Shown here: positions 8,989 through 17,497 of the stretch, one piece after another
Position numbering within the stretch: the stretch's first letter is position 1
Layout: every line of letters starts with the position of its first letter
NCBI GenBank assembly: GCA_021770065.1
Contig: JAETRR010000018.1
Location: 1 to 64,000 of the forward strand
Direction: 5' to 3'
Origin: Lachnoclostridium sp.
Lineage (GTDB): Bacteria; Bacillota; Clostridia; Lachnospirales; Lachnospiraceae
DNA: 64,000 nt
Program-made: the position numbers and the translations under genes
Notes under the pieces: generated by a model
The model's input: the letters and a program-made list of their open reading frames with translations, nothing else
Databases searched by the model: none
Told to the model about the DNA's origin: nothing

Positions 8989-9225
8989 ATGTCTAAAGCA
9001 AAAAAGGTGGATTTGAAAAATCTGGAGCCGGAGGAGCAGCTGAAATATGAGATTGCCGAGGAACTGGGGCTCCTTGATAAAGTAGTGGCTGAGGGATGGA
9101 AGTCTCTCTCCGCCAAGGAGACCGGCCGCATCGGGGGCTTAATGACAAAGAAAAAGAAAGAGATGCAGGCAAAGCTTCAAAAAGAGGATGAGGAGAGGGA
9201 GCTTTTGATTGAGGAGTTATTGTGA
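8989..9225 (+). CDS. Alpha/beta-type small acid-soluble spore protein
   Basis: From ATG 8989 the product has 78 residues. It contains the SASP germination-protease site LKYEIAEELGL and the DNA-binding segment LSAKETGRIGGLMTKKKKE, both hallmarks of alpha/beta-type SASPs that coat spore DNA and protect it from UV and heat. An in-frame start at 8941 is less likely, because AAAGGGG sits between the two. It implies a sporulating host and presumably sigma-G control, although no convincing sigma-G promoter was resolved. The C-terminal tail is unusually acidic (EDEERELLIEELL) for this family. Confidence 0.82.
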   Translation: MSKAKKVDLKNLEPEEQLKYEIAEELGLLDKVVAEGWKSLSAKETGRIGGLMTKKKKEMQAKLQKEDEERELLIEELL

Positions 9226-9258
9226 AATGTGAACGATTGTTGAAAATTGAATAAGTAC

Positions 9259-9287
9259 TTTACACGTTAGGGAGTGATTGTTATAAT
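9259..9287 (+). promoter_or_regulatory. Promoter of the 39-aa ORF
   Basis: TTTACA (9259-9264), a 17-base spacer and a perfect TATAAT (9282-9287). Confidence 0.7.
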
Positions 9288-9335
9288 GAGGTTATCTACC
9301 ATATAACCAGAGAACTCGCAAAAAGAGGTGATTAT

Positions 9336-9455
9336 ATGACTGGCAAAGAGGTTATTAACCTTGTTTGTAAATTAAGGGAAAAGGGTATCAGCAGCGATGA
9401 AATTATTGCCATCATTGAGTATATAGAAACTCATGACCCCAAAGAGCAAGAGTAA
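9336..9455 (+). CDS. 39-residue protein of unknown function
   Basis: A short ORF encoding MTGKEVINLVCKLREKGISS and ending EYIETHDPKEQE. It has a strong promoter (9259-9287), a ribosome site (AAGAGGTG, 7 bases before ATG) and its own intrinsic terminator, so it is a complete transcription unit. The sequence looks like one helix-turn-helix-sized bundle with a 'GISSDEIIAII' turn. I recall similar tiny proteins in Clostridia but know no function. It is too short to be picked by most gene finders. Confidence 0.65.
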   Translation: MTGKEVINLVCKLREKGISSDEIIAIIEYIETHDPKEQE

Positions 9456-9480
9456 CTAGTTAAATCATAGTTACAATTAG

Positions 9481-9520
9481 GGTGTAAGGTCTTATAAAGA
9501 CTTTACACCTTTTGTATTTT
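9481..9520 (+). terminator. Intrinsic terminator of the 39-aa ORF
   Basis: GGTGTAAGGTCTT (9481-9493) pairs with AAGACTTTACACC (9497-9509) with one G-U pair, a 3-base loop and TTTTGTATTTT after it. Confidence 0.88.
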
Positions 9521-9524
9521 ACTC

Positions 9525-9552
9525 TTGCATAATTCCATAGGTATGATATAAT
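9525..9552 (+). promoter_or_regulatory. Promoter of sufCB
   Basis: TTGCAT (9525-9530), a 16-base spacer and a perfect TATAAT (9547-9552). About 100 bases of leader follow before sufC. Confidence 0.6.
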
Positions 9553-9654
9553 AAATAAATCCGAGTATAATAGTCGGATTTACAGAGAGAAAGCGGCAGA
9601 AGTTATGTTCTGTATAGATTCTGTCAAACCAAATATAGAAAGAAGATGTGACAA

Positions 9655-10428
9655 ATGCTTGAAGTAAAGCACTTGACCTATCAGGTCATGGAAAACGGAG
9701 CAGAGCGGAAGCTGGTAGATGATGTAAGCTTTTCCGTGAAGGACGGTGAGATGCTGGTTATTACCGGTCCGAATGGAGGAGGAAAGTCCACCATCGCCAA
9801 GCTTTTGATGGGAATTGAGAAAGCCGATGAGGGAGAGATTCTGCTGGACGGGCAGGCTCTCTCACATATGAATGTAGACGAGCGCGCCAATGCAGGCATC
9901 GGATATGCCTTTCAGCAGCCGCCGTCTTTCAAGGGCATGACCGTGGAGCGTCTGTTGAATCTGGCGGCAGGAAAGCCCCTTTCGGAAGCTGTCTGCTGTG
10001 AGCTGTTAAGCAGCGTGGGTATGTGTGCCAGGGAATATCTGAAGCGTGAGGCGGATGCCACCCTTTCCGGAGGGGAGCGCAAGCGGATTGAGATAGCTAC
10101 CGTGCTGGCAAAGTCCCATAAGATCTGTATTTTTGATGAGCCTGAGGCCGGTATCGACCTGTGGAGCTTTTCCATGCTGGTAGATCAGTTTGAACGAATC
10201 CATGAGAAAAAGCAGGAGAGCCTCCTTCTTATTTCCCATCAGGAGCGGATTATCCGTATGGCAGATCGGATTCTGGTGGTTGATGACGGCCGGATTCAGG
10301 ACGAGGGAAGCAGGGAGGAGATGCTTCCTAAGCTGTTCCCGGAAGACGGCGGATGCGCCTGCAGAAATGAAAATGGCAAAAGGGAGGATGGAAGCTGTGA
10401 ATGTGAAGCTGGATGCGGCAGCAGATAA
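9655..10428 (+). CDS. sufC: SufC/SmsC, Fe-S cluster assembly ATPase
   Basis: This 257-residue ABC ATPase powers the SufB-type scaffold in iron-sulfur cluster assembly in the cytosol. Walker A GPNGGGKS (38-45), Q-loop AFQQPPSFKG, signature LSGGERKR (from 137) and Walker B CIFDEPEAGID (about 158) are all present, with the SufC-specific 'FDEPEAGIDLWS' reading. The C-terminal 25 residues are cysteine-rich (CAC ... CEC ... C, five Cys), an unusual extension whose DNA also carries the start of the next gene. Only sufC and sufB are present, which matches the minimal SmsCB/SUF-like arrangement of anaerobes rather than sufCDSUB. Confidence 0.93.
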   Translation: MLEVKHLTYQVMENGAERKLVDDVSFSVKDGEMLVITGPNGGGKSTIAKLLMGIEKADEGEILLDGQALSHMNVDERANAGIGYAFQQPPSFKGMTVERLLNLAAGKPLSEAVCCELLSSVGMCAREYLKREADATLSGGERKRIEIATVLAKSHKICIFDEPEAGIDLWSFSMLVDQFERIHEKKQESLLLISHQERIIRMADRILVVDDGRIQDEGSREEMLPKLFPEDGGCACRNENGKREDGSCECEAGCGSR

Positions 10429-11326
10429 AGTATTGAAAGTAATTGACAAGTCTGTGGCAGAGCAGAAAGGCGCCTACAATGTGCGTTACAATGGACAGCC
10501 TTTGTGCCATGGAGACAGTGAACATATTAAGATACGAAGAAAAGAAGACAAGCAGGGAATTGACGTGTACATTGATAAGGATGCCAGGGGCGAGCAGGTA
10601 CATATTCCGGTTGTGGTATCCGTATCGGGCATGACGGACATTGTATACAATGATTTCTATGTGGAGCCGGGAGCAGAGGTTGTGATTGTGGCCGGATGCG
10701 GTATTCATAATTCCGGCTGTGATTCCGCAAGACATGACGGAATCCACGCTTTCCACATCGGCAAGGGTGCCAATGTACGCTATGAGGAAAAGCATTACGG
10801 AGAGGGGGAGGGAAGCGGAGAACGAATCTTGAACCCGGTGACAAAGATTTATATGGAGGAGGATTCCGTATTTACCCTGGATACGGCGCAGATCCGCGGC
10901 GTAGATTCCACGATCCGTGAGACAGAGGTTGAGATGGGGGCAGGTGCGAGACTCCAGGTGACGGAGCGGCTGATGACCCATGACAAGCAGACTGCCGTCT
11001 CCAATATGGAGGTGCGGATGAACGGGGACGGAAGCTCCGCCCAGATTGTTTCCCGTTCCGTGGCAAAGGGAAGCTCCGTGCAGACTTTTCACCCCAAAGC
11101 CGTGGGCAATGCAGGCTGCCACGCCCATATCCAGTGCGATTCCATTATTATGGATCAGGCGGAGGTCTGCTCCATTCCGGAGATCAATGCCCGCCATATA
11201 GATGCACAGATTATCCATGAGGCGGCTATCGGGCGCATCAATGACGAGCAGCTTCTGAAGCTTCGGAGCCTTGGACTTACGGAGGAAGAGGCGGAAGCGG
11301 TGATTATCGAGAACTTTTTACAATAA
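10397..11326 (+). CDS. sufB: SufB/SufD-family Fe-S scaffold (SmsB type)
   Basis: About 309 residues if it starts at GTG 10397, chosen because AGGGAGG (10381-10387) is 9 bases upstream; ATG 10388 is too close to that site, and the open frame upstream to 10190 only shadows sufC. It overlaps the sufC end by 32 bases, so the two are coupled. SufB/SufD beta-helix features are visible: EVVIVAGCGIHNSGC, GKGANVRYEEKHYGEG, and the conserved end SIPEINARHIDAQIIHEAAI plus LRSLGLTEEEAEAVIIENFL. It is shorter than E. coli SufB (about 495 aa), as expected for the SmsB branch. It should form a complex with SufC. Confidence 0.9.
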   Translation: MNVKLDAAADKVLKVIDKSVAEQKGAYNVRYNGQPLCHGDSEHIKIRRKEDKQGIDVYIDKDARGEQVHIPVVVSVSGMTDIVYNDFYVEPGAEVVIVAGCGIHNSGCDSARHDGIHAFHIGKGANVRYEEKHYGEGEGSGERILNPVTKIYMEEDSVFTLDTAQIRGVDSTIRETEVEMGAGARLQVTERLMTHDKQTAVSNMEVRMNGDGSSAQIVSRSVAKGSSVQTFHPKAVGNAGCHAHIQCDSIIMDQAEVCSIPEINARHIDAQIIHEAAIGRINDEQLLKLRSLGLTEEEAEAVIIENFLQ

Positions 11327-11345
11327 ACGGAAGGACAGTATAATA

Positions 11346-11379
11346 ATAAGGGACTGCCGGCAGTAAGGCAGCCCCTTAT
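11346..11379. terminator. Bidirectional terminator between sufB and ROK gene
   Basis: ATAAGGGACTGCC (11346-11358) and GGCAGCCCCTTAT (11367-11379) form a stem with one mismatch, followed by TTTTAT. The genes on both sides converge on it. Confidence 0.75.
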
Positions 11380-11393
11380 TTTATGTCTTAATG

Positions 11394-12560
11394 TCAGAAT
11401 GGTTTTTCCGGAGGCTTTCTTAAGGTCAGATGCTGAATCCCCAGAAAACGCTGGATGCAGAGGCAGGCAGCCCCGAGAAGAATGGAGGTGTCCTGTAAGC
11501 CGGAGGGAACCAGGATACAGTGCATCCGCATCCGGTTCTGAAGCCGGTCCTGGATCTGCCGCAGCACTTCCGGGAAATAGGTGGTAAAAGAGCTGTTGAT
11601 CACGATCATATCCGGATTGAATGTATTCAGCAGATTGTTGATGCCGTAAGACATGTATCGGATAAAATCATTGAGGAGGAAAAGGGCGTCATCGTCCTGT
11701 TTGTGGCAGGCGGACACAAAGGCATCGATATCCGTGCGTTCCAGCCCTTTTAAAGCGGCAAACTGCTTCAGAATGGAGCGCTCGGAAGCGTACTGCTCCA
11801 GACAGCCCGAGTTTCCGCAGGGGCAGGGGCGGCCGCCCGGCTCTATGATGGAATGGCCGAATTCTCCGGCATTTCCGTTGGCGCCCGTGTAGAGCTGATT
11901 GTTGATAAGGATTCCCACGCCGATTCCTGTGTGGATGCTGATTCCGATGAGGTTCGGTGTGTGGTAGTAAAAGGTGTGCTCTCCAATGACGGAGAGATTG
12001 GCTTCATTTTCCAGATAAACGGGTATGCCGAACTCCTGCTCCAATGCTTCCTGGAAGGGAAGCTGTTCGTAGGGGGAGTAGGGAGTAAAGGTTACCTGGT
12101 TTTCATATACGGTTCCGTGGATGCCCAGGCCGATACCTACTACGCCGTAGGGCGTGGCCTCTAAGGAGGCGGTCATGTCACGGATTATGGTTATTAACAG
12201 GGGGAGGATTTCTTCGCGGCCGGCCTGGTTGGGGTATAGTTTCAGACGGCAGTTTTCACCTCTCAGGTTGCAGATCATGGCGGAGATGGTGTTGGCATTT
12301 ACGTCTATGGACAGGGCGTAGCCGCAGTTGGCATGGAAGGTCAGCAGGATTGGTTTGCGTCCTAATGAGGTGTTGTCGTTTCCCGCTTCTACTACGAGAT
12401 TTTGTTCTATAAGTTTTTGGACAATGGCGGAGACGGTGGCTTTGGTGAGGCCGGAGCTTTTGGCCAGGGCGGCCCGGGAAATGGTGCCTTCTTTTAGTAT
12501 CATCTCCAGGATTAGATGGCTGTTCATGTCGCGTATCAGTTCTTTGCTTCCGGTTATCAT
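11394..12560 (-). CDS. ROK-family transcriptional regulator (NagC/XylR type)
   Basis: The 388-residue protein has an N-terminal winged helix-turn-helix (about residues 15-65, TISRAALAKSSGLTKATVSA) followed by a ROK sugar-kinase-like domain. The domain shows GIGLGIHGTV, the zinc motif GGRPCPCGNSGCLEQYASE and the glycine-rich HTGIGVGILINNQLY. ROK repressors sense sugars and control sugar operons. It is divergent from the damaged sensing operon at 12877, which it may regulate; this is inferred from position. The DNA of its HTH part is G+T-rich on the plus strand, unlike most of the window. Confidence 0.9.
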   Translation of the reverse strand: MITGSKELIRDMNSHLILEMILKEGTISRAALAKSSGLTKATVSAIVQKLIEQNLVVEAGNDNTSLGRKPILLTFHANCGYALSIDVNANTISAMICNLRGENCRLKLYPNQAGREEILPLLITIIRDMTASLEATPYGVVGIGLGIHGTVYENQVTFTPYSPYEQLPFQEALEQEFGIPVYLENEANLSVIGEHTFYYHTPNLIGISIHTGIGVGILINNQLYTGANGNAGEFGHSIIEPGGRPCPCGNSGCLEQYASERSILKQFAALKGLERTDIDAFVSACHKQDDDALFLLNDFIRYMSYGINNLLNTFNPDMIVINSSFTTYFPEVLRQIQDRLQNRMRMHCILVPSGLQDTSILLGAACLCIQRFLGIQHLTLRKPPEKPF

Positions 12561-12578
12561 ATTATGTCCGTCACTTTC

Positions 12579-12606
12579 TTGAAGAATATTTATGTTTTAG
12601 TATAAT
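12579..12606 (+). promoter_or_regulatory. Candidate promoter of the sugar-sensing operon
   Basis: TTGAAG (12579-12584), a 16-base spacer and TATAAT (12601-12606), pointing to the operon starting at 12877 with a leader of about 260 bases. Confidence 0.5.
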
Positions 12607-12714
12607 ACATGTTTTGGGTTTAGTAAATATGCAATGCGTGTGTGGAATGGGGGAGGGGCAGGCACGAAATAAGCCCTCCGCCTTTTCCATATCCGTGTTC
12701 GGACGGTTCACGTA

Positions 12715-12804
12715 CACGCTGTCTGCTCTGAACGAACATTGCCGTTTGTTTTTGAGGGATGCTGTTTTGGGTGCGGGCAATGTTCGCTCATATCAGACAG
12801 TGTG
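12715..12804. repeat. Long imperfect inverted repeat (29-base arms) in operon leader
   Basis: Arm 12715-12743 and arm 12776-12804 are inverse complements at about 25 of 29 positions, with the inner 11 bases CGAACATTGCC/GGCAATGTTCG perfect and a 32-base loop. It lies between the ROK gene and the binding-protein pseudogene, so it could be a leader structure, an operator pair or a small MITE-like insertion. The rest of the 12561-12876 gap has the promoter and nothing else I can name. Confidence 0.7.
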
Positions 12805-12876
12805 TGCGGCAGTTTCTGGCGTTGTGCGGCGGTACTTGGGTGATAGAGGGAAAGATTAAGACGGGGCGGAAGGTAT

Positions 12877-13495
12877 ATGGCGGAGAGAAATGAAAAAAAG
12901 AAAATGGCTGTGGTTTTACTTGTGCTGTTGTTGACGGGGGTGGGGATTTACGGGCTTGTGCTGTTTTTGGGAAGTCTCCAGGTGACAGCTCTTGACGACA
13001 GTGCCTATAATCTCAGGAAATGTTTTGTGGGAGTAAATAATTATATTCTGGGGCGGGAGTACAGCAGGCTTTGTTTTGAGCTTCTCTCGGAGAATCCCAG
13101 GGACAGCCGGATGGTGGTTCTGATGGATTCTTCTTCTACCGGGACAGGGAAGAATACGATGTTCTGGGGGATGAGGGAGACGCTGGATGAGAAGATCCGG
13201 GAGACGGGATGGGGTTATGAGATTAAGATCCAGGCCGTGTCCATTGACAGCAGCAATGCTTTTATGACGGAGGAGACTATACGGAAGCTTCTGGTGACGG
13301 AGGAGGAGCAGCCGGATATTCTGATTTGCCTCAGTGAGATGGATACGCGCCGGGCTTATGAGGCTGTGGTGGATTATATGCTTCTGTGTGCAGGCACTTA
13401 CGGAGTATCGGGAGACAGGGTATGTGAATGGGTATTTTCCCATAGATACTTATGTGATTGATGAAAATAATGTGGGGCAGTATCGATTGCCGTGA
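12877..13495 (+). pseudogene. Membrane-anchored sugar-binding sensor protein with internal frameshifting deletion
   Basis: The first part has an N-terminal hydrophobic anchor (residues about 10-32) and a periplasmic-binding fold: VVLMDSSSTGTGKNTMFWGM, LVTEEEQPDILICLSEMDTRRAYEAVVDYM. After about residue 168 the sequence stops resembling the family. A second frame then resumes with ALTEYRETGYVNGYFPIDTY and VIDENNVGQYRLP plus stop at 13493-13495, the normal end of such proteins. About 90-100 residues between 'VVDY' and 'ALTEY' appear lost, with a change of frame near 13380-13395. In the intact arrangement this protein senses sugar outside the cell for the downstream histidine kinase. Start at ATG behind GGAAGG. 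Confidence 0.75.
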
Positions 13496-13539
13496 AGGCA
13501 TCCTGCCTGTGTTTGTACAAAAGACCGGGAGTTACGTGT

Positions 13540-15024
13540 ATGAAGAAATGGAATAATCTGTCTATTCAATTAAAGCTGATTGCTGCGTTCCTGCTTACAT
13601 TTTTCCTTATCTTTTTTGTGAATCTTATTTTATATGCCAATATTAATTTCATGTCCGGAAGAATCGATCAGGTCTATCAGAGCAACAGCAGTCTCAACGA
13701 GCTGTCGGAGGCTTTGAGTGCGGTACATGGCAGTATGACGGAGTATCTGAATGTGAAGAGCTCTGACACTCTGGATTCCTACTACCGGAACAGCCAGGAA
13801 CTGAATCAGCGGATCCAGGAGCTGAATACGGAGATTTGCAGTGACGAGCTTCTGATGATGGAGCGCAATATCCGGAATATGATTCTGGAATATCTGCATA
13901 TCACGGACGAGGCGACACAGGCAAAGCGCGGACGGAATATTGAAAAATACCGGCTGCGTTATGAGGAGGCTGTGGAGCGCTTTGAATATATCAATACATA
14001 TATTTACAGTCTGAATGACCGCAGGTTTAAGACGAACACCGACAGCTACGAGACACTGGCCAGGGCGCTCCGCAGATTTGAGCTGGTGGGGACGATAATT
14101 CTGGCGGCTGCGGGTGTGGTGATCACAGTCTTGATTTATGCCATCACAAGGAGTATTACGGGGCCTTTAAGCCATCTGGCCCGGAGAGCGAATGAGGTGG
14201 CGGAGGGAAATCTGGAGGTGGATCTGGTTCCGGTCCACAGTATGGACGAGATTGGAATTGTGACCACAGCTTTTAACCAGATGGTAGCCAGCATCCGGAT
14301 TCATATGGAACGGATTAAGGAAAATATGGAGAAAGAGGCAGCTATGAAGGAGAAGGAGCTGATGATGGAGGGGCATTTAAAGGATGCGCAGCTCAAATAC
14401 CTTCAGGCCCAGATTAATCCGCATTTTCTGTTTAATACGCTGAATGCCGGAGCACAGCTTGCCATGATGGAAGGAGCAGACAAGACATGTCTGTTTGTGG
14501 AAAATATGGCGGATTTTTTCCGGTACAATGTGAAGAAGATTAACCAGGATGCTGCCATCCGGGAGGAATTGGAGCTGGTAGACAGTTATCTTTATATATT
14601 GAATGTGCGCTTTGCGGGAGAGATTCATTTTCGGAAGCAGGTGGATGAGACGCTTCTTGACCTGCGTGTTCCAAGCATGATACTTCAGCCTATTGTGGAA
14701 AATGCCGCCAATTACGGAATCCGGGGCATTGACTGGGAGGGGTGGATTGAGCTTCTTCTGTACCGGGAGCCGGAGCGCATCTGTATCTCCATCCGGGACA
14801 ACGGCGTGGGAATGAGCCGGGAGAAAATAAAGGAGATTATGGAGGGAAAGATCCGGGAAGCGGATTTGTCCAGGAATTCCACAGGTATCGGCCTTGGGAA
14901 TGTGATCAGCCGTCTGAGGCTTTACTATAACAGGGAAGAGGTTTTTGAGATTCAAAGTGACGGGGAAGGCAAGGGGACCCAGGTGTTCCTGTACCTTCCG
15001 GCGGAGGAGGAATATTATGTATAA
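13540..15024 (+). CDS. YesM-type sensor histidine kinase
   Basis: From ATG 13540 (GGGAG upstream) the kinase has 494 residues. A GTG at 13492 overlapping the previous stop is a possible longer start. It has a transmembrane helix near residues 12-33, an extracytoplasmic helical sensor region to about 180, a second helix (IILAAAGVVITVLIYAI), HAMP (RSITGPLSHLARRANEVAEG), and the His_kinase family motif LQAQINPHFLFNTLNA with phospho-acceptor H295. A C-terminal HATPase carries N-box ILQPIVENAANYG, DNGVGM and GIGLGNV. All motifs are intact although both neighbours are damaged. It should phosphorylate the AraC-type regulator next door in response to sugar bound by the sensor protein. Confidence 0.93.
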   Translation: MKKWNNLSIQLKLIAAFLLTFFLIFFVNLILYANINFMSGRIDQVYQSNSSLNELSEALSAVHGSMTEYLNVKSSDTLDSYYRNSQELNQRIQELNTEICSDELLMMERNIRNMILEYLHITDEATQAKRGRNIEKYRLRYEEAVERFEYINTYIYSLNDRRFKTNTDSYETLARALRRFELVGTIILAAAGVVITVLIYAITRSITGPLSHLARRANEVAEGNLEVDLVPVHSMDEIGIVTTAFNQMVASIRIHMERIKENMEKEAAMKEKELMMEGHLKDAQLKYLQAQINPHFLFNTLNAGAQLAMMEGADKTCLFVENMADFFRYNVKKINQDAAIREELELVDSYLYILNVRFAGEIHFRKQVDETLLDLRVPSMILQPIVENAANYGIRGIDWEGWIELLLYREPERICISIRDNGVGMSREKIKEIMEGKIREADLSRNSTGIGLGNVISRLRLYYNREEVFEIQSDGEGKGTQVFLYLPAEEEYYV

Positions 15025-16197
15025 GATTATGCTGGCAGATGACGAGGGAATTGTGATTGACTCCTTAACTTATATTATCCGTCAGAATTTCGACGGAGAA
15101 TGCCGCGTAGAATCCGCAAAAACAGGGCGCAGTGTTATTGAGCTGGCAGAGAGCTTCCGGCCGGATATTGCTTTTATGGATATTCAGATGCCGGGAATCA
15201 ACGGCATTGAAGCCATGAAGGAGATTAAGAAAAACAACCCGAATCTTATATTTATCGTCATGTCCGCTTACGACAAGTTCGACTATGCCCAGGAAGCCAT
15301 CAATCTGGGTGTTCTGGAATATCTGCATAAACCGGTGAACCAGAAAAAGATAGTCGGTGTTCTAAAAAAGGCAATGGACATGGTGGACAGCAGAAGGAAA
15401 AAGCGGAGCCGGGATCTGGAGACAAAGGAAAAACTGGAGATAGCAGTCCCTATGCTGGAACAGGGCTTTATTATGGCCGGACTTTTACAGGCCAGGGACA
15501 GGCCGGGACTGGAAAATTATAAAAGCCTTCTTGACATAAATGAAAGCCATATGTTTGTGCTGGTTCTGGAATTCGGGGATGAAAAAAAGGAGCAGGAAGC
15601 TGCCGGTCCGGTAGAAGCCGGTGTCCGGCTTCTGGGAAGCTATCAGCAGATCCGCAGACGGAATATATGCCGAATATCCGCTTAAAGGTGCTGGAATTCG
15701 TGCTGTTTATGGAATACCTGGCCTACAAGAGCGGCGGAATGGTATACCGTTTCCGGGACCGCTCGGAGTATCTGGAGATGGTCCGCACAGGCTCTCTGGA
15801 GGAAATGCGGCGCTGGTTTCTGAAAAAGGCTGAGGAAGCGGCTGCAAATGTATCTGAGAAGAAGAAGGAATACTCCCACGAGATTATTGAGAAAGCCAGA
15901 GAATACATCGGGCAGAACTATAAGAAGGATTTGTCTCTGGAGAACATGTCCAGAGAGATGGACATGAGCCCCTACTATTTCAGCAAACTTTTTAAAGAGG
16001 TAACGGGGACAAATTTTGTGGAGTATGTGACCAGCATCCGCATCCGCCGGGCCAAAGAGCTTCTTCGGGAAGGCAAAAACTCCATGAAACAGATTTGCCA
16101 GGAGATCGGTTATGGAGATCCGAACTATTTCAGCCGCATTTTTAAGAAATGGACAGGCCAGACTCCTACGGAGTTTAAGGAGGGAAACGAGGAATGA
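15017..16197 (+). pseudogene. YesN/AraC-type response regulator, split by internal deletion and frameshift
   Basis: The first open frame (15017-15685, ATG overlapping the kinase stop) has a full receiver domain: acidic pocket ADDEG, phospho-acceptor D55 (AFMDIQMPGINGIEAM) and K (YLHKPVN), then breaks off. A second frame (in frame from about 15650, ORF 15667-16197) resumes with NIRLKVLEFVLFMEYLAYKS and ends in two AraC helix-turn-helices (MSPYYFSKLFKEVTGTNFVE; YGDPNYFSRIFKKWTGQTPT). Relatives of this layout have about 530 residues in one frame. Here the middle 150-180 residues are missing and the frame changes near 15650. Both halves could still be made separately, but the normal output is probably lost. 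Confidence 0.78.
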
Positions 16198-17249
16198 GAC
16201 AGAAATACACACAGATCATGGGAATGCTTGGACTGATCTTTTGTATGGCTGTGCTGCCGGGATGCAGGGGTGTGGAGACGGAAACAGCCGGGGTGGCAGA
16301 CCGGGAGGAGGATACGATCCGCATTGGTTTAAGCTTTGATTCTTTTATCATTGAGCGCTGGCAGCGGGACAGGGATGCGTTTACGGCCAGAGCCTCGGAG
16401 CTTGGAGCGGAGGTAAATGTTCAGTGTGCAAACGGGGATGCGCGGGAGCAGGCGGCCCAGATTGAATATCTGGTTAAGAAAGACATGGATGTGATTGTCA
16501 TAGTGGCTGCAGACTGCAATGCATTAAGCGAACCCGTAAGAAAGGCAAAGCGTGAAGGCGTCCGGGTGATTGCCTATGACCGTCTGATTATAAATGCGGA
16601 TGTGGATCTGTGCATTACCTTTGACAATGAGCGTGTGGGAGAGATGATGGCGGAAACTATCATTTCCAGGACTTCGGAGAACGCAAAGATCTTTATGATG
16701 TGCGGTTCTCCCGAGGACAACAATGTATCTCTTGTAATGGAAGGGTTTCACGCAATGGTTGATCGGACGGACCGGGAGATTGCAGAGACGGCTTATGCAG
16801 ATAACTGGCTTTCGGAGATTGGATTTTCCAGAGTCAGCGAATATCTGGATAACGGAGGGGAGGCAGATGCCATTATGTGCGGAAATGATGACATTGCCAG
16901 CCAGGTGATACGGGCGCTCTCTGAGCGGAGAATGGCCGGAGAGGTGTGTGTGGTGGGGCAGGATGCGGATCTTGGGGCCTGCCAGAGAGTGGTGGAGGGA
17001 ACCCAGGCCATGACCGTCTACAAGCCTGTAGAGAAACTGGCAAGGCGCGCGGCGGAGTGTGCAGTGACGCTGGCGAAAGGAGACGAACTTAAGACAGCCG
17101 GAACTTTTTTCGACGGTACTCAGGAGGTTCCCTACATCGGCCTTGAGCCTATTGCCGTGACAGCAGCTAATATGGATGTGGTTATTGAGGACGGGTTTCA
17201 TCTGAGGGAGGATATTTACCTGAATGTAAACAGTGAAGAGAGACCGTAG
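16194..17249 (+). CDS. Lipoprotein sugar-binding protein (XylF/ChvE-like)
   Basis: This 351-residue substrate-binding protein has a signal peptide with lipobox LPGC, so it is anchored outside the membrane. It has the periplasmic-binding type-1 fold of CUT2 systems: GLSFDSFIIERWQRDRDAFT, VIVIVAADCNALSEPVRKAK, GVRVIAYDRLI, MCGNDDIASQVIRAL, VVGQDADLGACQRVVEGTQAMTV (continuous family pattern). The start overlaps the regulator stop (ATGA). No transporter genes follow, so it may serve the sensing operon or deliver to the 31.9-35.5 kb transporter whose binding protein it resembles. It looks intact. Confidence 0.9.
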   Translation: MRQKYTQIMGMLGLIFCMAVLPGCRGVETETAGVADREEDTIRIGLSFDSFIIERWQRDRDAFTARASELGAEVNVQCANGDAREQAAQIEYLVKKDMDVIVIVAADCNALSEPVRKAKREGVRVIAYDRLIINADVDLCITFDNERVGEMMAETIISRTSENAKIFMMCGSPEDNNVSLVMEGFHAMVDRTDREIAETAYADNWLSEIGFSRVSEYLDNGGEADAIMCGNDDIASQVIRALSERRMAGEVCVVGQDADLGACQRVVEGTQAMTVYKPVEKLARRAAECAVTLAKGDELKTAGTFFDGTQEVPYIGLEPIAVTAANMDVVIEDGFHLREDIYLNVNSEERP

Positions 17250-17257
17250 GGATTCGG

Positions 17258-17281
17258 GGCTGTCGCAATAAGACAACAGCC
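17258..17281 (+). terminator. Hairpin of the GGCTGY-CGCAA-AATAAG family
   Basis: GGCTGT (17258-17263) and ACAGCC (17276-17281) enclose CGCAATAAGACA. Near-identical hairpins follow other operons in this window (for example 31726-31751). Confidence 0.5.
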
Positions 17282-17301
17282 ATTTCTTACAGAGGGAAAA
17301 A

Positions 17302-17398
17302 TTAATTTTTTACCAAAAGGGATGGATAATAAATTTAGATATGTGAAAATATTACCGCACGGAAAAAAGGCACGATTATTTTTTGGTAAAAAAATTAA
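17302..17398. promoter_or_regulatory. Widely spaced inverted repeat upstream of lacI-type gene
   Basis: TTAATTTTTTACCAAAA (17302-17318) is repeated in inverse orientation at 17381-17398 with one extra A. The core TTTTGGTAAAAAA is AT-rich and about 60 bases separate the arms. It lies immediately upstream of the lacI-type promoter, so it may be a two-site operator that allows looping. Confidence 0.5.
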
Positions 17399-17415
17399 AA
17401 CTTTTTGTCATGAGA

Positions 17416-17444
17416 TTGACAACATTGGGCAAAAATGATAATGT
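17416..17444 (+). promoter_or_regulatory. Promoter of the LacI-family gene
   Basis: A perfect TTGACA (17416-17421), a 17-base spacer and TAATGT (17439-17444). Confidence 0.65.
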
Positions 17445-17497
17445 CATACCAACAGTTATCGAGCACGGAAGTAAAAAAGTAAAAAAGAAGTGAGACT

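Noticed and set aside
9600-9655. Longer sufB starting at 10190 or other upstream ATG
   Set aside because: That frame only shadows the conserved sufC C-terminal domain; the GTG at 10397 has the correctly spaced ribosome site.
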